From Paenibacillus sp. (GTDB lineage: Bacteria > Bacillota > Bacilli > Paenibacillales > Paenibacillaceae): a DNA stretch of 64,000 bases. This document shows, piece by piece, positions 1 through 9,042 of the stretch (its first letter is position 1; each line of letters begins with the position of its first letter). A program made the translations under genes and the position numbers. The stretch lies in the NCBI GenBank assembly GCA_017512705.1, contig JAFWEX010000008.1:24949-88948 (forward strand). The letters run 5' to 3'. Under the pieces are notes generated by a model. The model was given only the letters and a program-made list of their open reading frames with translations. It did no database searches and had not been told where the DNA came from.

Positions 1-776
1 GAGGGGTCGTCGGTGATCTGGCTGGTTTCGTTGCAGCTACATATATGCGAGGAATCAAGTTTGTTCAGATTCCAACGACGATTCTAGCTCATGACAGTAG
101 TGTTGGGGGTAAAGTAGCCGTTAACCATCCGCTGGCTAAAAATATGATTGGTGCGTTCCACCAGCCGGAGCTTGTGCTATATGATGTGGATACGCTGCAA
201 TCCTTGCCACCGAGAGATGTGTCAGCCGGTTTATCCGAGATGCTGAAGCACGGACTGATTCGGGATGAATCCTTCGCACACTGGTGTGAAGAACATGCCG
301 AAGCGCTGCTCTCCCTAGACCCGGACACACTCGGATACGGACTGGAACGTGGATGCAGCATCAAAGCTGAGATCGTCTCCAATGACGAGCGTGAGAATGG
401 AGAACGTGCACTGCTGAACTTGGGTCATACAATTGGTCATGCCATTGAAGCCATTGCTGGCTACGGCGAGTTTCTTCATGGAGAAGCGATATCCATCGGC
501 ATGGCTGGTTCAGCACTCCTAGGTGAGAAACTTGGATCGCCAGCAGGGCTATATGAAGATACTGTTCGTATGCTGCGTGCTCTTCGCCTTCCAGTTACGT
601 TGCCTGCGCACCTTGCCACGGATGATCTAATGGAAGCAATGATGCACGATAAGAAATTCCGTGAAGGGCACATGGTTTTTATTGTTCCTGATCGGATTGG
701 TGCTGCCAGAATCGTGAAAGATGTGCCAATCACGGTTGTTCGTGAGGTTATCGAACTGCTCAGGAAGGGAGCATAA
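1..776 (+). CDS. aroB: 3-dehydroquinate synthase, 5' truncated by the window edge
   Basis: The reading frame is already open at base 3 and ends with TAA at 774-776, so this is the C-terminal part (about 257 residues) of a protein usually near 360. AroB converts DAHP to 3-dehydroquinate, the second step of the shikimate pathway, using NAD and a metal ion in the cytoplasm. Visible family signatures are GDLAGFVAATYMRG at the start, LGHTIGHAIE and HGEAISIGM; the last two carry the histidines expected to bind the metal. The ATG at 45 is internal and not the start. aroH follows after 5 bases, as in the Bacillus aroF-aroB-aroH group, so the two are probably co-transcribed. Confidence 0.95.
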   Translation, partial: GVVGDLAGFVAATYMRGIKFVQIPTTILAHDSSVGGKVAVNHPLAKNMIGAFHQPELVLYDVDTLQSLPPRDVSAGLSEMLKHGLIRDESFAHWCEEHAEALLSLDPDTLGYGLERGCSIKAEIVSNDERENGERALLNLGHTIGHAIEAIAGYGEFLHGEAISIGMAGSALLGEKLGSPAGLYEDTVRMLRALRLPVTLPAHLATDDLMEAMMHDKKFREGHMVFIVPDRIGAARIVKDVPITVVREVIELLRKGA

Positions 777-781
777 TAGCA

Positions 782-1150
782 ATGGTTACACGGGGGATTC
801 GTGGAGCGACCACGGTTGAACAGAACAATGAAGAAGAGATTTTGAAAGAAACTGCCGTACTGCTTCAGGAGATAGTTGACCGGAACAAAATTGTCCCGGA
901 AGATATCTGCAGTGTATGGATTACGATGACTGGGGATCTGGATGCGGCTTTCCCGGCGAAGGTTATTCGCCAATTAGATGGATGGGAACTTGTGCCTCTC
1001 ATGTGTGCACTGGAAGTGCCTGTACAAGGTGCCTTGGCAAAGTGTATCCGTTTCATGGTACATGTGAACACGACAAAAGCACAAAGTGAAATCCATCATG
1101 TTTATCTGAATGGAGCGCAGACACTGCGTCCTGATCTGGCAGGGAAATAA
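782..1150 (+). CDS. aroH: Chorismate mutase, AroH class
   Basis: The 122-residue protein begins MVTRGIRGATTVEQN, which is the hallmark of the small trimeric AroH-type chorismate mutase of Bacillus (about 125 residues). It rearranges chorismate to prephenate, feeding phenylalanine and tyrosine synthesis. It lies 5 bases after aroB and directly before the trp promoter and leader. Its substrate is shared with TrpE downstream, so the position marks the branch point between the tyrosine/phenylalanine and tryptophan routes. No separate mutase domain is visible on TyrA, which fits a free-standing AroH. Confidence 0.95.
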   Translation: MVTRGIRGATTVEQNNEEEILKETAVLLQEIVDRNKIVPEDICSVWITMTGDLDAAFPAKVIRQLDGWELVPLMCALEVPVQGALAKCIRFMVHVNTTKAQSEIHHVYLNGAQTLRPDLAGK

Positions 1151-1169
1151 GCTATTTGAATGGGGATAG

Positions 1170-1198
1170 TTGTCAAACTGATGATTATCATGTATAGT
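1170..1198 (+). promoter_or_regulatory. Sigma-A promoter of the trp operon
   Basis: A -35 box TTGTCA (1170-1175) and -10 box TATAGT (1193-1198) are separated by 17 bases. Transcription should begin near 1204-1206, just at the first triplet of the TRAP-type array. This would give the trp operon its own promoter inside the aro supra-operon, as in Bacillus subtilis. Confidence 0.8.
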
Positions 1199-1204
1199 GG
1201 GAAT

Positions 1205-1265
1205 TAGTTGAGTAGAGCTAAGATTGAGCTGAGAGCAGCTGAGTTTAGTTGAGTATATAGCAGAG
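1205..1265 (+). promoter_or_regulatory. TRAP (MtrB) binding array in trp leader RNA
   Basis: Twelve NAG triplets (five GAG in the core plus more at the ends, three UAG, one AAG, one CAG) start at 1205, 1210, 1215, 1220, 1226, 1231, 1236, 1241, 1246, 1251, 1258 and 1263. The spacing is almost strictly 5 bases, that is, a triplet plus two spacer bases. This is the known signature of RNA wrapping around the 11-subunit tryptophan-activated protein TRAP. It lies at the extreme 5' end of the transcript, roughly 340 bases before the leader terminator. GAG-UAGAG at 1210-1217 is complementary, with one bulge, to the 5' arm of that terminator (CTCTAC at 1604-1609), so TRAP binding could release the terminator. 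The pairing is inferred. Confidence 0.85.
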
Positions 1266-1600
1266 TCCAGTGATTGGTAGCCGGTGCATCTGAAATCGGT
1301 CAACGCATTCACGGTATGTCTTGCTAAGATGAAGTACAGGAAAGAGAGAATAGGGGTGTCTTACGGACATCGTATATTCGCATACTAAGGAAGAGACATT
1401 TCAAGTCACCACTTCTTGGGCGTTGATTCATTTCTCAAGTAATAAGGTGCCAATGACCACGAGATGTTACCAAGTATGATCTTTCATGAATAGGGTGAAA
1501 CCATGGAACAGTATGGATTAACAACCTTTCATTCATCTTACGTAAGTGTATAGGGACTTGTTATTTATGAAGCAGCATGCCTGAATACAGCTTATAACCA

Positions 1601-1630
1601 AACCTCTACCTCATGGTAGAGGTTTTTTGT
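1601..1630 (+). terminator. Leader attenuator terminator before trpE
   Basis: AACCTCTACC (1601-1610) and GGTAGAGGTT (1615-1624) form a perfect 10-bp stem with a 4-base loop, followed by a run of T. It sits 45 bases before trpE inside the transcribed leader, so it should act as the attenuator. From 1266 to 1600 I see no other strong hairpin and no clear gene. Confidence 0.88.
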
Positions 1631-1674
1631 CGTCATAAACTTTCTTCTACCTAAATCTGAAAGGACGTGATCTG

Positions 1675-3243
1675 ATGATAACGCCAAACGTTAACCAAGT
1701 ACTGAAAATGTCAAATGAGTATAATCTAATTCCCGTTGTTAAGCGGATTTTGGCTGATATGGAAACACCAATTCGAATCTTCCGCCGTTATGCGGATAAT
1801 GACCGTGCGTTTCTGCTTGAAAGTGTAGAGGGTGGCATTCAATGGGCTAGATATTCCTTCATCGGGACAGATCCGTTCTTGATGATTTCGGCAAAGAAAG
1901 GACGTATTGTGGTCGAGGAAGCAGGACAGACCCGTGAATTGCCGGGCAAACCGATCGAAGAGCTCAAAGCATTGCTTCGCAAATATCGGAGCCCGAAACT
2001 GGATGAACTTCCCCCTTTTACGGGTGGTGCGATAGGATTTTTTGGATATGACCTTTTGCAATATTATGAGAAGCTTCCAGCTCATGCACTAGATGATCTG
2101 AAAATGGATGACATTCGCTTTATGTTCTGTGATCAGATCGTTGTGTTTGACCATGTGAAGCAGCATATGTTGCTTGTTGGCAATGTACACGTCAAGGACG
2201 GTGCTACGGATGAAGAGATTCGTCAGGCATACGCAGCCACCTCCGAGAAGCTTGAACAGGCAGCAGAGCGTTTGCAGCAACAAGGGCCAGGGGAAAACCT
2301 GAACCCGCGTTCCATCCCTGGCGATGTGGAGCTTGGAGACGTTCGCTCCAATGTGACGAAAGAGCAATTTATCGGCAATGTAGAGCAAGCCAAAGAATAC
2401 ATCCGTTCAGGAGACATTTTTCAGGTTGTACTGTCCCAGCGTTTTCACATTGATACGGAAATATCGCCTTTACATGTGTATCGCGTTCTACGGACATTGA
2501 ACCCTTCACCTTATATGTATTATTTGAAAATGGATGATGAGATCATCGTAGGCACCTCTCCTGAGGCACTGGTCAAGGTGGACGGCAACCGTGTAGAAAC
2601 TCGTCCCATTGCAGGTACACGTCCAAGGGGAGCCACAGAGGCGGAAGATCGATCACTTGCGGCAGATTTGCTTCAAGACGAGAAGGAACGAGCTGAGCAT
2701 CTGATGCTGGTGGATCTTGGAAGAAATGATTTGGGCCGTGTATCCACTTTTGGCAGTGTGAAATGTGACATGTTTATGGAAATTGAGCGATACTCTCACG
2801 TCATGCATATGGTTTCGAACGTGACAGGTGAGCTAAGAGAAGACAAGGATTTCTTCGATGCGTTCCTTTCATGCTTACCAGCTGGAACTGTATCTGGTGC
2901 GCCGAAGCTGCGTGCGATGGAGATTATTGCAGAGTTGGAAAAGGAAGCACGTGGTGCCTACGCAGGAGCGATTGGTTACCTTGGTTTCTCTGGAAACATG
3001 GATGCATGTATCACCATTCGAACAATTATTTTCAAAAAAGGAAAAGCATATGTGCAGGCTGGAGCCGGCATTGTATGGGATTCCGTACCTGAGAAGGAAT
3101 ATGAAGAGACAGTAAACAAAGCGAAAGCCTTGTTAAAGGCTATACGGACAGCTGAAGCGATGTTTCCTTCAAAAGTGGACGAACGCAAATTAAGTCTGGC
3201 TAACGCTGATTATTTCGTCACACCAACAACGGCAACGAACTGA
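1675..3243 (+). CDS. trpE: Anthranilate synthase component I
   Basis: This 522-residue protein makes anthranilate from chorismate with an amidotransferase partner. The LLES motif at residues 47-50, where tryptophan binds in feedback-inhibited enzymes, is present. The chorismate-binding domain shows AGTRPRG, LVDLGRNDLGRV and GAGIVWDSVPEKEYEET. The start is ATG after AAAGGA with 9 spacer bases. No trpG glutaminase gene is in the operon, so the glutaminase subunit must be encoded elsewhere, as with pabA/trpG of Bacillus subtilis. It is the first gene of a tightly packed trpEDCFBA run and is controlled by the upstream leader. Confidence 0.97.
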   Translation: MITPNVNQVLKMSNEYNLIPVVKRILADMETPIRIFRRYADNDRAFLLESVEGGIQWARYSFIGTDPFLMISAKKGRIVVEEAGQTRELPGKPIEELKALLRKYRSPKLDELPPFTGGAIGFFGYDLLQYYEKLPAHALDDLKMDDIRFMFCDQIVVFDHVKQHMLLVGNVHVKDGATDEEIRQAYAATSEKLEQAAERLQQQGPGENLNPRSIPGDVELGDVRSNVTKEQFIGNVEQAKEYIRSGDIFQVVLSQRFHIDTEISPLHVYRVLRTLNPSPYMYYLKMDDEIIVGTSPEALVKVDGNRVETRPIAGTRPRGATEAEDRSLAADLLQDEKERAEHLMLVDLGRNDLGRVSTFGSVKCDMFMEIERYSHVMHMVSNVTGELREDKDFFDAFLSCLPAGTVSGAPKLRAMEIIAELEKEARGAYAGAIGYLGFSGNMDACITIRTIIFKKGKAYVQAGAGIVWDSVPEKEYEETVNKAKALLKAIRTAEAMFPSKVDERKLSLANADYFVTPTTATN

Positions 3244-3262
3244 GAGAGAGGAGAGACTGGAC

Positions 3263-4354
3263 ATGAACTTGAATCCAAGCATAAATGACGAAAGTGTACT
3301 GACTAAACCGCTGATTTCTCATCAAGAAGGAATGAAGCAAGGGCTTGCAAAAATTCTGGAAGGCCGTCATTTGGAGCAGGTAGAGGCACGTGAACTGATG
3401 TATTCAATCATGAAGGGTGAAGCTACTCCAGCTCAAATCGGTGGGTTGTTGATGGGGCTGCGTATGAAAGGAGAAACGGTAGAAGAGATTACTGGTTTCG
3501 CTCAGGCAATGCGCGGTCAAGGCGGACGAATTCTGACAGATGGCAGAGGTTTACTGGATACGTGCGGAACTGGCGGATCAGGTATTCACAAATTTAATAT
3601 TAGTACGGCATCCGCAATTATTGCTTCAGCTGTATCCGTGCGAGTTGCTAAACATGGTAATCGTTCTGCCTCAGGTAAAGCAGGCAGCGCAGATGTATTG
3701 GAAGCGCTTGGGGTTAATATTCACTTGAATGGAGAGCAGGCGAGACAGTGTCTGGATGAGATTGGCATCTGCTTCTGCTTTGCCCAAGTCTATCATCCCT
3801 CCATGCGCCATGCGGCCGCACCAAGAAAGGAACTTGGCGTACGGACCATTTTCAACATGCTCGGCCCCTTAACGAATCCTGCGGGAGCAGATCGACAGCT
3901 CCTCGGTCTGTATGACCGATCACGAACACCTGTTATTGCGGAAGTGCTTAGCCGTCTTGGTTTAAAACGAGCACTGGTCGTTGCCAGTCATGATGGACTG
4001 GATGAAATTAGTATCTCTGCGCCTACTCAGGTATCTGAGCTACGTAATGGTGAAGTACAGACCTATGACATAGATCCGCGAGATGTGGGCCTGTCTCTAC
4101 ATCCACTGGAAGCAGTACTTGGAGGAGATGCAGCACAGAACGCCGAAATTATACATCGAATCTTCCAGGGCGAACGCAGTGCTTATCGGGATGTTGTGCT
4201 GCTGAATGCAGGAGCGTGCATTTATGTATCCGGGCTGGCAGACAGCATTGCAGAAGGTGTCAAACTTGCTGCTGAAGCAGTAGACTCAGGTAAAGCGGCG
4301 AGTAAACTCGGGCAGTTAATTCATACAACGGAGGCGTACAATCATGTATCTTGA
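3263..4354 (+). CDS. trpD: Anthranilate phosphoribosyltransferase
   Basis: The enzyme joins anthranilate and PRPP, the second step to tryptophan. The 363-residue sequence carries the PRPP-binding motif DTCGTGGSG, then KHGNRSASGKAGSADVLEALG and GVRTIFNMLGPLTNP, all typical of TrpD. The N-terminus has about 20 residues more than the usual 335-340, before ISHQEGMKQGLAKI. The start follows a GGAGAG ribosome site and lies 19 bases after trpE. The gene overlaps trpC by 11 bases, suggesting translational coupling. Confidence 0.96.
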   Translation: MNLNPSINDESVLTKPLISHQEGMKQGLAKILEGRHLEQVEARELMYSIMKGEATPAQIGGLLMGLRMKGETVEEITGFAQAMRGQGGRILTDGRGLLDTCGTGGSGIHKFNISTASAIIASAVSVRVAKHGNRSASGKAGSADVLEALGVNIHLNGEQARQCLDEIGICFCFAQVYHPSMRHAAAPRKELGVRTIFNMLGPLTNPAGADRQLLGLYDRSRTPVIAEVLSRLGLKRALVVASHDGLDEISISAPTQVSELRNGEVQTYDIDPRDVGLSLHPLEAVLGGDAAQNAEIIHRIFQGERSAYRDVVLLNAGACIYVSGLADSIAEGVKLAAEAVDSGKAASKLGQLIHTTEAYNHVS

Positions 4355-5135
4355 TCGAATTGTAGCAACAAAACATAAAGAAATGCAGGTCCTTGCAGAG
4401 TCTTTTAACATGAAAGAAGCCATGGAGAAAATTGAACAATTACCTGGTACACGGGGATTTGAACAGGCATTATCGAGTAGACGTAATCGGAAGCTGGGGT
4501 TGATAGCCGAAGTGAAGAAGGCTTCTCCGTCGAAAGGTTTGATCCGTCCTGATTTTCACCCCGTAGAGATTGCTTCTGCATATGAGCGCGCGGGAGCTGA
4601 CTGCATCTCTGTACTGACGGATGTCTCCTATTTTCAAGGCAGTAACGAATATTTGAAGGCTGTTCATCAAGCCGTTAACATTCCACTGTTGCGTAAGGAT
4701 TTTATTATTGACGAGAAACAGATCGCCGAAGCTAGACTGCTCGGGGCCGATGCTGTTTTGTTAATAGCTAGCATTCTCACACCACAGCAGATTCGGCAAT
4801 ATCTGGATTTTGCTAAAAGCATCGGACTGGATGCGTTGATCGAAGTTCATGATCGGACTGAGCTTGAAACAGTGCTGGAAATTCCGGAGGCAACACTGGT
4901 TGGCATTAATAACCGGAATCTCAAAACGTTCGAAACCAGTCTAAACACGACCTTGGATCTGATGGCGTTGATCCCACCTGGCGTGACACTGATCAGCGAA
5001 AGTGGAATCGATGGTGCGGAGTCTACGAAACCTCTGATAGAAGCAGGTGTACACGGCATCTTGGTTGGTGAACATCTGATGCGCAAAGACGATGTTGAAG
5101 CTGCTGTCTATGATCTGATGGGACCTAAACAATGA
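4344..5135 (+). CDS. trpC: Indole-3-glycerol phosphate synthase
   Basis: A TIM-barrel enzyme of 263 residues that closes carboxyphenylamino-deoxyribulose phosphate to indole-3-glycerol phosphate. The diagnostic motif AEVKKASPSKG holds the substrate-binding and catalytic lysine region; VLTDVSYFQGS, LLRKDFIIDEKQI and GINNRNLKTF follow in the expected order, and SESGI plus GVHGILVGEHLM form the phosphate-binding end. It overlaps trpD by 11 bases and trpF by 4. Confidence 0.97.
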   Translation: MYLDRIVATKHKEMQVLAESFNMKEAMEKIEQLPGTRGFEQALSSRRNRKLGLIAEVKKASPSKGLIRPDFHPVEIASAYERAGADCISVLTDVSYFQGSNEYLKAVHQAVNIPLLRKDFIIDEKQIAEARLLGADAVLLIASILTPQQIRQYLDFAKSIGLDALIEVHDRTELETVLEIPEATLVGINNRNLKTFETSLNTTLDLMALIPPGVTLISESGIDGAESTKPLIEAGVHGILVGEHLMRKDDVEAAVYDLMGPKQ

Positions 5136-5869
5136 GCAATGCTAAATATGATGAATCAGGCAGTGGTTCCTTTGAACAAGGAACTGTACAGCCAGCGGCC
5201 GTAAAAATATGTGGACTTCAGGACGTTGAAGTGCTAAAATCTATGATAAACTTGCCTGTGGATTATATTGGTGTTGTATTTGCTAACTCTCGCCGCCGTA
5301 TTACTCCTGAACAGGCAGCTGAATTGAAATCGGTGTTGTTCGAATGGTCAGTGAATGAGCGTCCGAAGCTTGCAGGTGTGTTCGTGAATCCGACGATGGA
5401 AGAGCTGGAGCATGTGATGGAAACCGTGTATCTGGATGTCATCCAACTGCATGGTCAGGAACGTGCTGAATTTTGCCAACAAGTGAAAGAAAAATGGGAT
5501 GTGGATGTATTCAAGGCGGTTTCTTTCTCGAAAGAGGAAACGGCGCAGAATCAGAACGATGTTGCATTGCAGAAGTTGGATACCTACGTGGGATTCGTAG
5601 ATACAATATTGCTCGATACATTTGATCCGTTATATGGTGGGGGTTCAGGCAAAACATTTGCCTGGGATCGTATACCTGCCTATGCTGAATGGGCTCATCA
5701 ACATGGTATTTCGATGTTTGTTGCAGGCGGGCTTGCAGTCGATAATGTACAGGAATTACTACAAGCATACAGACCTTATGGTGTAGATGTATCAAGCGGC
5801 GTTGAGACAGAGGGTCTTAAAGATATCACTAAAATCAAAGCATTCGTAGAAAGGGTGAAGCAGGCATGA
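5132..5869 (+). CDS. trpF: Phosphoribosylanthranilate isomerase
   Basis: TrpF catalyses the Amadori rearrangement before TrpC. The motif [10 protein letters not shown], with the catalytic Cys, begins only at about residue 25, so the protein (245 residues) has an extra polar N-terminal tail rich in Ser and Gly compared with the usual 200-215. [20 protein letters not shown]-type VIQLHGQE and [17 protein letters not shown] with the catalytic Asp are present. An ATG inside ATGA overlaps the trpC stop by 4 bases. A later internal start is possible but no better ribosome site was found. Confidence 0.95.
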   Translation: MSNAKYDESGSGSFEQGTVQPAAVKICGLQDVEVLKSMINLPVDYIGVVFANSRRRITPEQAAELKSVLFEWSVNERPKLAGVFVNPTMEELEHVMETVYLDVIQLHGQERAEFCQQVKEKWDVDVFKAVSFSKEETAQNQNDVALQKLDTYVGFVDTILLDTFDPLYGGGSGKTFAWDRIPAYAEWAHQHGISMFVAGGLAVDNVQELLQAYRPYGVDVSSGVETEGLKDITKIKAFVERVKQA

Positions 5870-7062
5870 CGCATCAATTGCCAGACCAACATGGACGTTT
5901 CGGTACCTTTGGAGGCCGTTTTGTTCCTGAGACATTAATGAACGCACTAATTGAACTAGAAGAAGCATACAGCCGCTTCTCTGAAGATGAAGAGTTTAAC
6001 AAGGAATTGAATTACTTGCTGAGTGAATATTCTGGACGGGAGACACCGCTTTACTACGCAGAGCAATTGTCCCGTCATCTGGGCGGACCGAAAATCTATT
6101 TAAAACGCGAAGACTTGAATCATACCGGTGCACATAAAATTAACAATGCGATTGGACAAGGATTGCTTGCCAAACGGATGGGCAAAAAGAAAGTGATTGC
6201 GGAGACTGGTGCCGGGCAACATGGTGTTGCGACAGCAACAGTAGCCGCATTACTCGGGCTAGAGTGCAAAGTGTTCATGGGCGAAGAAGATACCGAGCGT
6301 CAGCAACTAAACGTTTTTCGAATGAAATTGCTCGGAGCAGAAGTCATTCCGGTGACATCAGGAACACGTACATTGAAGGATGCGGGTAACGAAGCTCTTC
6401 GTTATTGGGTTAGCAACGTAGAAGATACATTTTATGTACTGGGATCTGTTGTTGGGCCACACCCCTATCCAATGATGGTACGAAATTTCCAACGTGTGAT
6501 TGGGGATGAGACACGCCGTCAGATTAAGGAGATCGAAGGACGATTGCCGGATGTTATTGTAGCGGCTGTTGGCGGCGGAAGTAACGCGATCGGCATGTTC
6601 TATCCTTTTATCGGTGATCAGGATGTGAAATTGGTCGGTGTTGAAGCGGCAGGCAAAGGTGTGGATACCGAGTACCATGCGGCAACGATGACCAAAGGTA
6701 CACATGGTGTGTTTCAAGGTTCTATGAGTTATCTGTTGCAAGATGAATACGGACAGGTGCAGCCGGCGCATTCCATCTCTGCAGGTCTTGATTACCCGGG
6801 AGTGGGACCAGAGCATTCTTATCTGAAAGATATTAAACGAGCACAATATGTTCCGATTACGGATCAGGAAGCACTGGATGCTCTGCAACTATTAAGCCGC
6901 ACAGAGGGGATAATTCCAGCGCTGGAGTCCGCTCACGCGGTTGCTCAAGTCGTAAAGCTGGCACCTGAACTGACAGCGGATGATGTTGTTGTTATCTGTC
7001 TTTCTGGGCGTGGAGATAAAGATGTGGAATCGATTATGAAATATACGGGGGGGAATTTGTAA
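5866..7062 (+). CDS. trpB: Tryptophan synthase beta chain
   Basis: The beta subunit condenses indole with serine using pyridoxal phosphate. The 398-residue sequence starts with the conserved [16 protein letters not shown]. The PLP lysine lies in [13 protein letters not shown], the phosphate loop in GGGSNAIG, and the C-terminal [11 protein letters not shown] motif closes the domain. Length and motif order are those of the TrpB1 type that pairs with TrpA. It overlaps trpF by 4 bases and trpA by 1 base, consistent with equal production of both subunits. Confidence 0.97.
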   Translation: MTHQLPDQHGRFGTFGGRFVPETLMNALIELEEAYSRFSEDEEFNKELNYLLSEYSGRETPLYYAEQLSRHLGGPKIYLKREDLNHTGAHKINNAIGQGLLAKRMGKKKVIAETGAGQHGVATATVAALLGLECKVFMGEEDTERQQLNVFRMKLLGAEVIPVTSGTRTLKDAGNEALRYWVSNVEDTFYVLGSVVGPHPYPMMVRNFQRVIGDETRRQIKEIEGRLPDVIVAAVGGGSNAIGMFYPFIGDQDVKLVGVEAAGKGVDTEYHAATMTKGTHGVFQGSMSYLLQDEYGQVQPAHSISAGLDYPGVGPEHSYLKDIKRAQYVPITDQEALDALQLLSRTEGIIPALESAHAVAQVVKLAPELTADDVVVICLSGRGDKDVESIMKYTGGNL

Positions 7063-7868
7063 TGAATCTGATGGACCAAACCTTCCAACGATTAAAGGAA
7101 CAAAATCGCACGGCACTTATGCCTTTTCTTACTGCTGGTGATCCGGATGTGAATACCACCATTGACATTATCAAGGAACTAGAACGCGCCGGAGCAGACA
7201 TTCTGGAACTGGGTGTTCCCTACTCTGACCCCTTGGCCGACGGCCCTGTCATTCAGCGTGCTTCCGAGCGCGCATTAAAAAGTCAAATTACCATTCATAC
7301 CGTGATGGATATTGCAGTTAAAGCTCGTGAAGAAGGTGTGAAAATACCTTTTGTTCTGTTCACGTATTACAACCCGGTACTCCAAACCGGGCTCGATGTT
7401 TTCTTCGACGAGTTGGTCAAACACGATATCAGCGGTTTAATTATCCCGGACTTGCCGATTGAGGAGGCGGCTGATATACGTCGCCGTTCCGATGAAGCTG
7501 GAGTTCATCTGGTGCCGCTCGTAGCTCCTACATCCAACGCAAGAATGGAGCAGATTCTATCCGGAGCGCGTGGGTTTATCTACTGTGTTTCATCCCTCGG
7601 TGTAACCGGCGAACGTGCATCATTTTTTGATGGAGTAGAGAAATTTATTGAAACGGTAAAAAGCTTGACTGACCTGCCTGTTGCCATAGGATTTGGTATA
7701 TCCAGTCATGAACAGGTAGCTCGTTTCTCCCGTATCTGCGACGGTGTTATCGTTGGAAGTGCTATTGTACGGCAAGTGGAAGAGACCCTTCCGCTCCTTG
7801 AAAATGCGGCTACTCGTGAAGCTGGACTGTTGCAAATTCGTAACTTTGTGGCACAATTAAAAGGATAA
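7062..7868 (+). CDS. trpA: Tryptophan synthase alpha chain
   Basis: The alpha subunit cleaves indole-3-glycerol phosphate to indole, which is channelled to TrpB. The 268-residue TIM barrel has LMPFLTAGDP, then LELGVPYSDPLADGP with the catalytic Glu and Asp, and phosphate-binding GFGIS and GVIVGSAIV. Its ATG shares the A of the trpB stop codon (TAATG), a close coupling. Forty-six bases separate it from hisC. Confidence 0.97.
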   Translation: MNLMDQTFQRLKEQNRTALMPFLTAGDPDVNTTIDIIKELERAGADILELGVPYSDPLADGPVIQRASERALKSQITIHTVMDIAVKAREEGVKIPFVLFTYYNPVLQTGLDVFFDELVKHDISGLIIPDLPIEEAADIRRRSDEAGVHLVPLVAPTSNARMEQILSGARGFIYCVSSLGVTGERASFFDGVEKFIETVKSLTDLPVAIGFGISSHEQVARFSRICDGVIVGSAIVRQVEETLPLLENAATREAGLLQIRNFVAQLKG

Positions 7869-7914
7869 CAGAGTTCATAAGAACTGTAATTTTGAACAAT
7901 AGGAGGCGGTCAAT

Positions 7915-9015
7915 TTGAAACCGAAATCCCAGATTGTTGATCTCCCCGTGTATAAGCCGGGCAAACCAATAGAAGAAGTGAAACGAGAGCTGGGGCTGGA
8001 GCAAGTCATTAAGCTGGCCTCCAATGAGAATCCCTATGGCAGCTCGCCTGCTGCACTTGAAGCCATTACGAAGGAAATGGCTAACGTCAGCGTCTATCCT
8101 GATGGAAGTTCTGCTGAACTAACGGAAGTACTTGCTGAACATTTGGGAGTAGAGCGAAGCAATCTGATTTTTGGATGTGGGTCCGATGAGATTATAGCGC
8201 TGATTACGCGAGCCTTTTTCCTTCCTGGGGATGAAACTATTATGGCGGATCAGACCTTCTCCGTATATAAGAGCAATGCGGACATTGAAGGTGCGGTAAC
8301 GATTGAGGTGCCTTTGAAAAATGGAACCCATGATCTGCCAGCCATGCTGGCGAAAATCAACGACAAGACCAAAGCTGTCTGGATATGCAATCCGAATAAC
8401 CCTACAGGTACGATTGTTTCTGAACAGGATCTGATTACTTTTATGGATCAGGTGCCTTCCCATGTGATGGTGGTACTGGATGAGGCTTATTATGAATTCG
8501 TCACGGATGAAGCTTATCCACAAAGCATTCCACTGATTGATCGTTACTCGAATCTGGTCGTGTTGCGCACGTTTTCTAAAATTTACGGTTTGGCATCTCT
8601 TCGTATTGGATACGGTATTGCCCGTCCAGAGGTCATTGATCTGATTAACCGTGTACGTGAACCGTTTAATACCTCCCGTTTTGGGCAAGTTGCGGCCAAA
8701 GCTGCTCTCCAGGATCAGGCATTTGTACAGGACTGTTCCCAGCGTAATGCCGCAGATCGGGAATGGCTGCAGAATGAATTTTCCCGACTTGGCTTACGTT
8801 ATTTCTCATCACAAGGGAATTTCATTTTGGTTGATGTAAATATGCCTTCCCTCACAGCATTTCAGTCCTTGCTAAAACAGGGCATTATCGTGCGCTCGGG
8901 CTTTCACGTCTATCCAACATACATTCGTGTGTCTGTGGGAACGGCGGAACAGAATCGTGCTTTTATAGCAGCACTGGAGAACACACTGGCAGAGAGTGAG
9001 CTAGTCCGCCCTTAA
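7915..9015 (+). CDS. hisC: Histidinol-phosphate aminotransferase
   Basis: A class I/II aminotransferase of 366 residues dependent on pyridoxal phosphate. In Bacillus the same enzyme serves histidine, tyrosine and phenylalanine synthesis, which explains its place in an aromatic operon. SNENPYGSSP, NPNNPTGT, VLDEAYYEF and the PLP lysine in FSKIYGLASLRIGYG are visible. The start is TTG, chosen because AGGAGG lies 7 bases before it. It is flanked by trpA and tyrA as in Bacillus subtilis. Confidence 0.93.
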   Translation: MKPKSQIVDLPVYKPGKPIEEVKRELGLEQVIKLASNENPYGSSPAALEAITKEMANVSVYPDGSSAELTEVLAEHLGVERSNLIFGCGSDEIIALITRAFFLPGDETIMADQTFSVYKSNADIEGAVTIEVPLKNGTHDLPAMLAKINDKTKAVWICNPNNPTGTIVSEQDLITFMDQVPSHVMVVLDEAYYEFVTDEAYPQSIPLIDRYSNLVVLRTFSKIYGLASLRIGYGIARPEVIDLINRVREPFNTSRFGQVAAKAALQDQAFVQDCSQRNAADREWLQNEFSRLGLRYFSSQGNFILVDVNMPSLTAFQSLLKQGIIVRSGFHVYPTYIRVSVGTAEQNRAFIAALENTLAESELVRP

Positions 9016-9042
9016 TACTGGCGATGGAAAGAGTGAGGATCA

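Noticed and set aside
89-973. Minus-strand frames opposite aroB and aroH
   Set aside because: These mirror the real genes and lack ribosome sites and known motifs. The same holds for other opposite-strand frames in the window.
1492-1512. T-box-like AGGGTGAAACC in the trp leader
   Set aside because: The core TGG that pairs with tRNA is changed to TGA, and no clear stem I or specifier was seen. The TRAP array explains the leader better.
1324-1522. Possible trp leader peptides (ATG at 1328 and 1488)
   Set aside because: Neither has a ribosome site; one has no Trp codon and the other only one.
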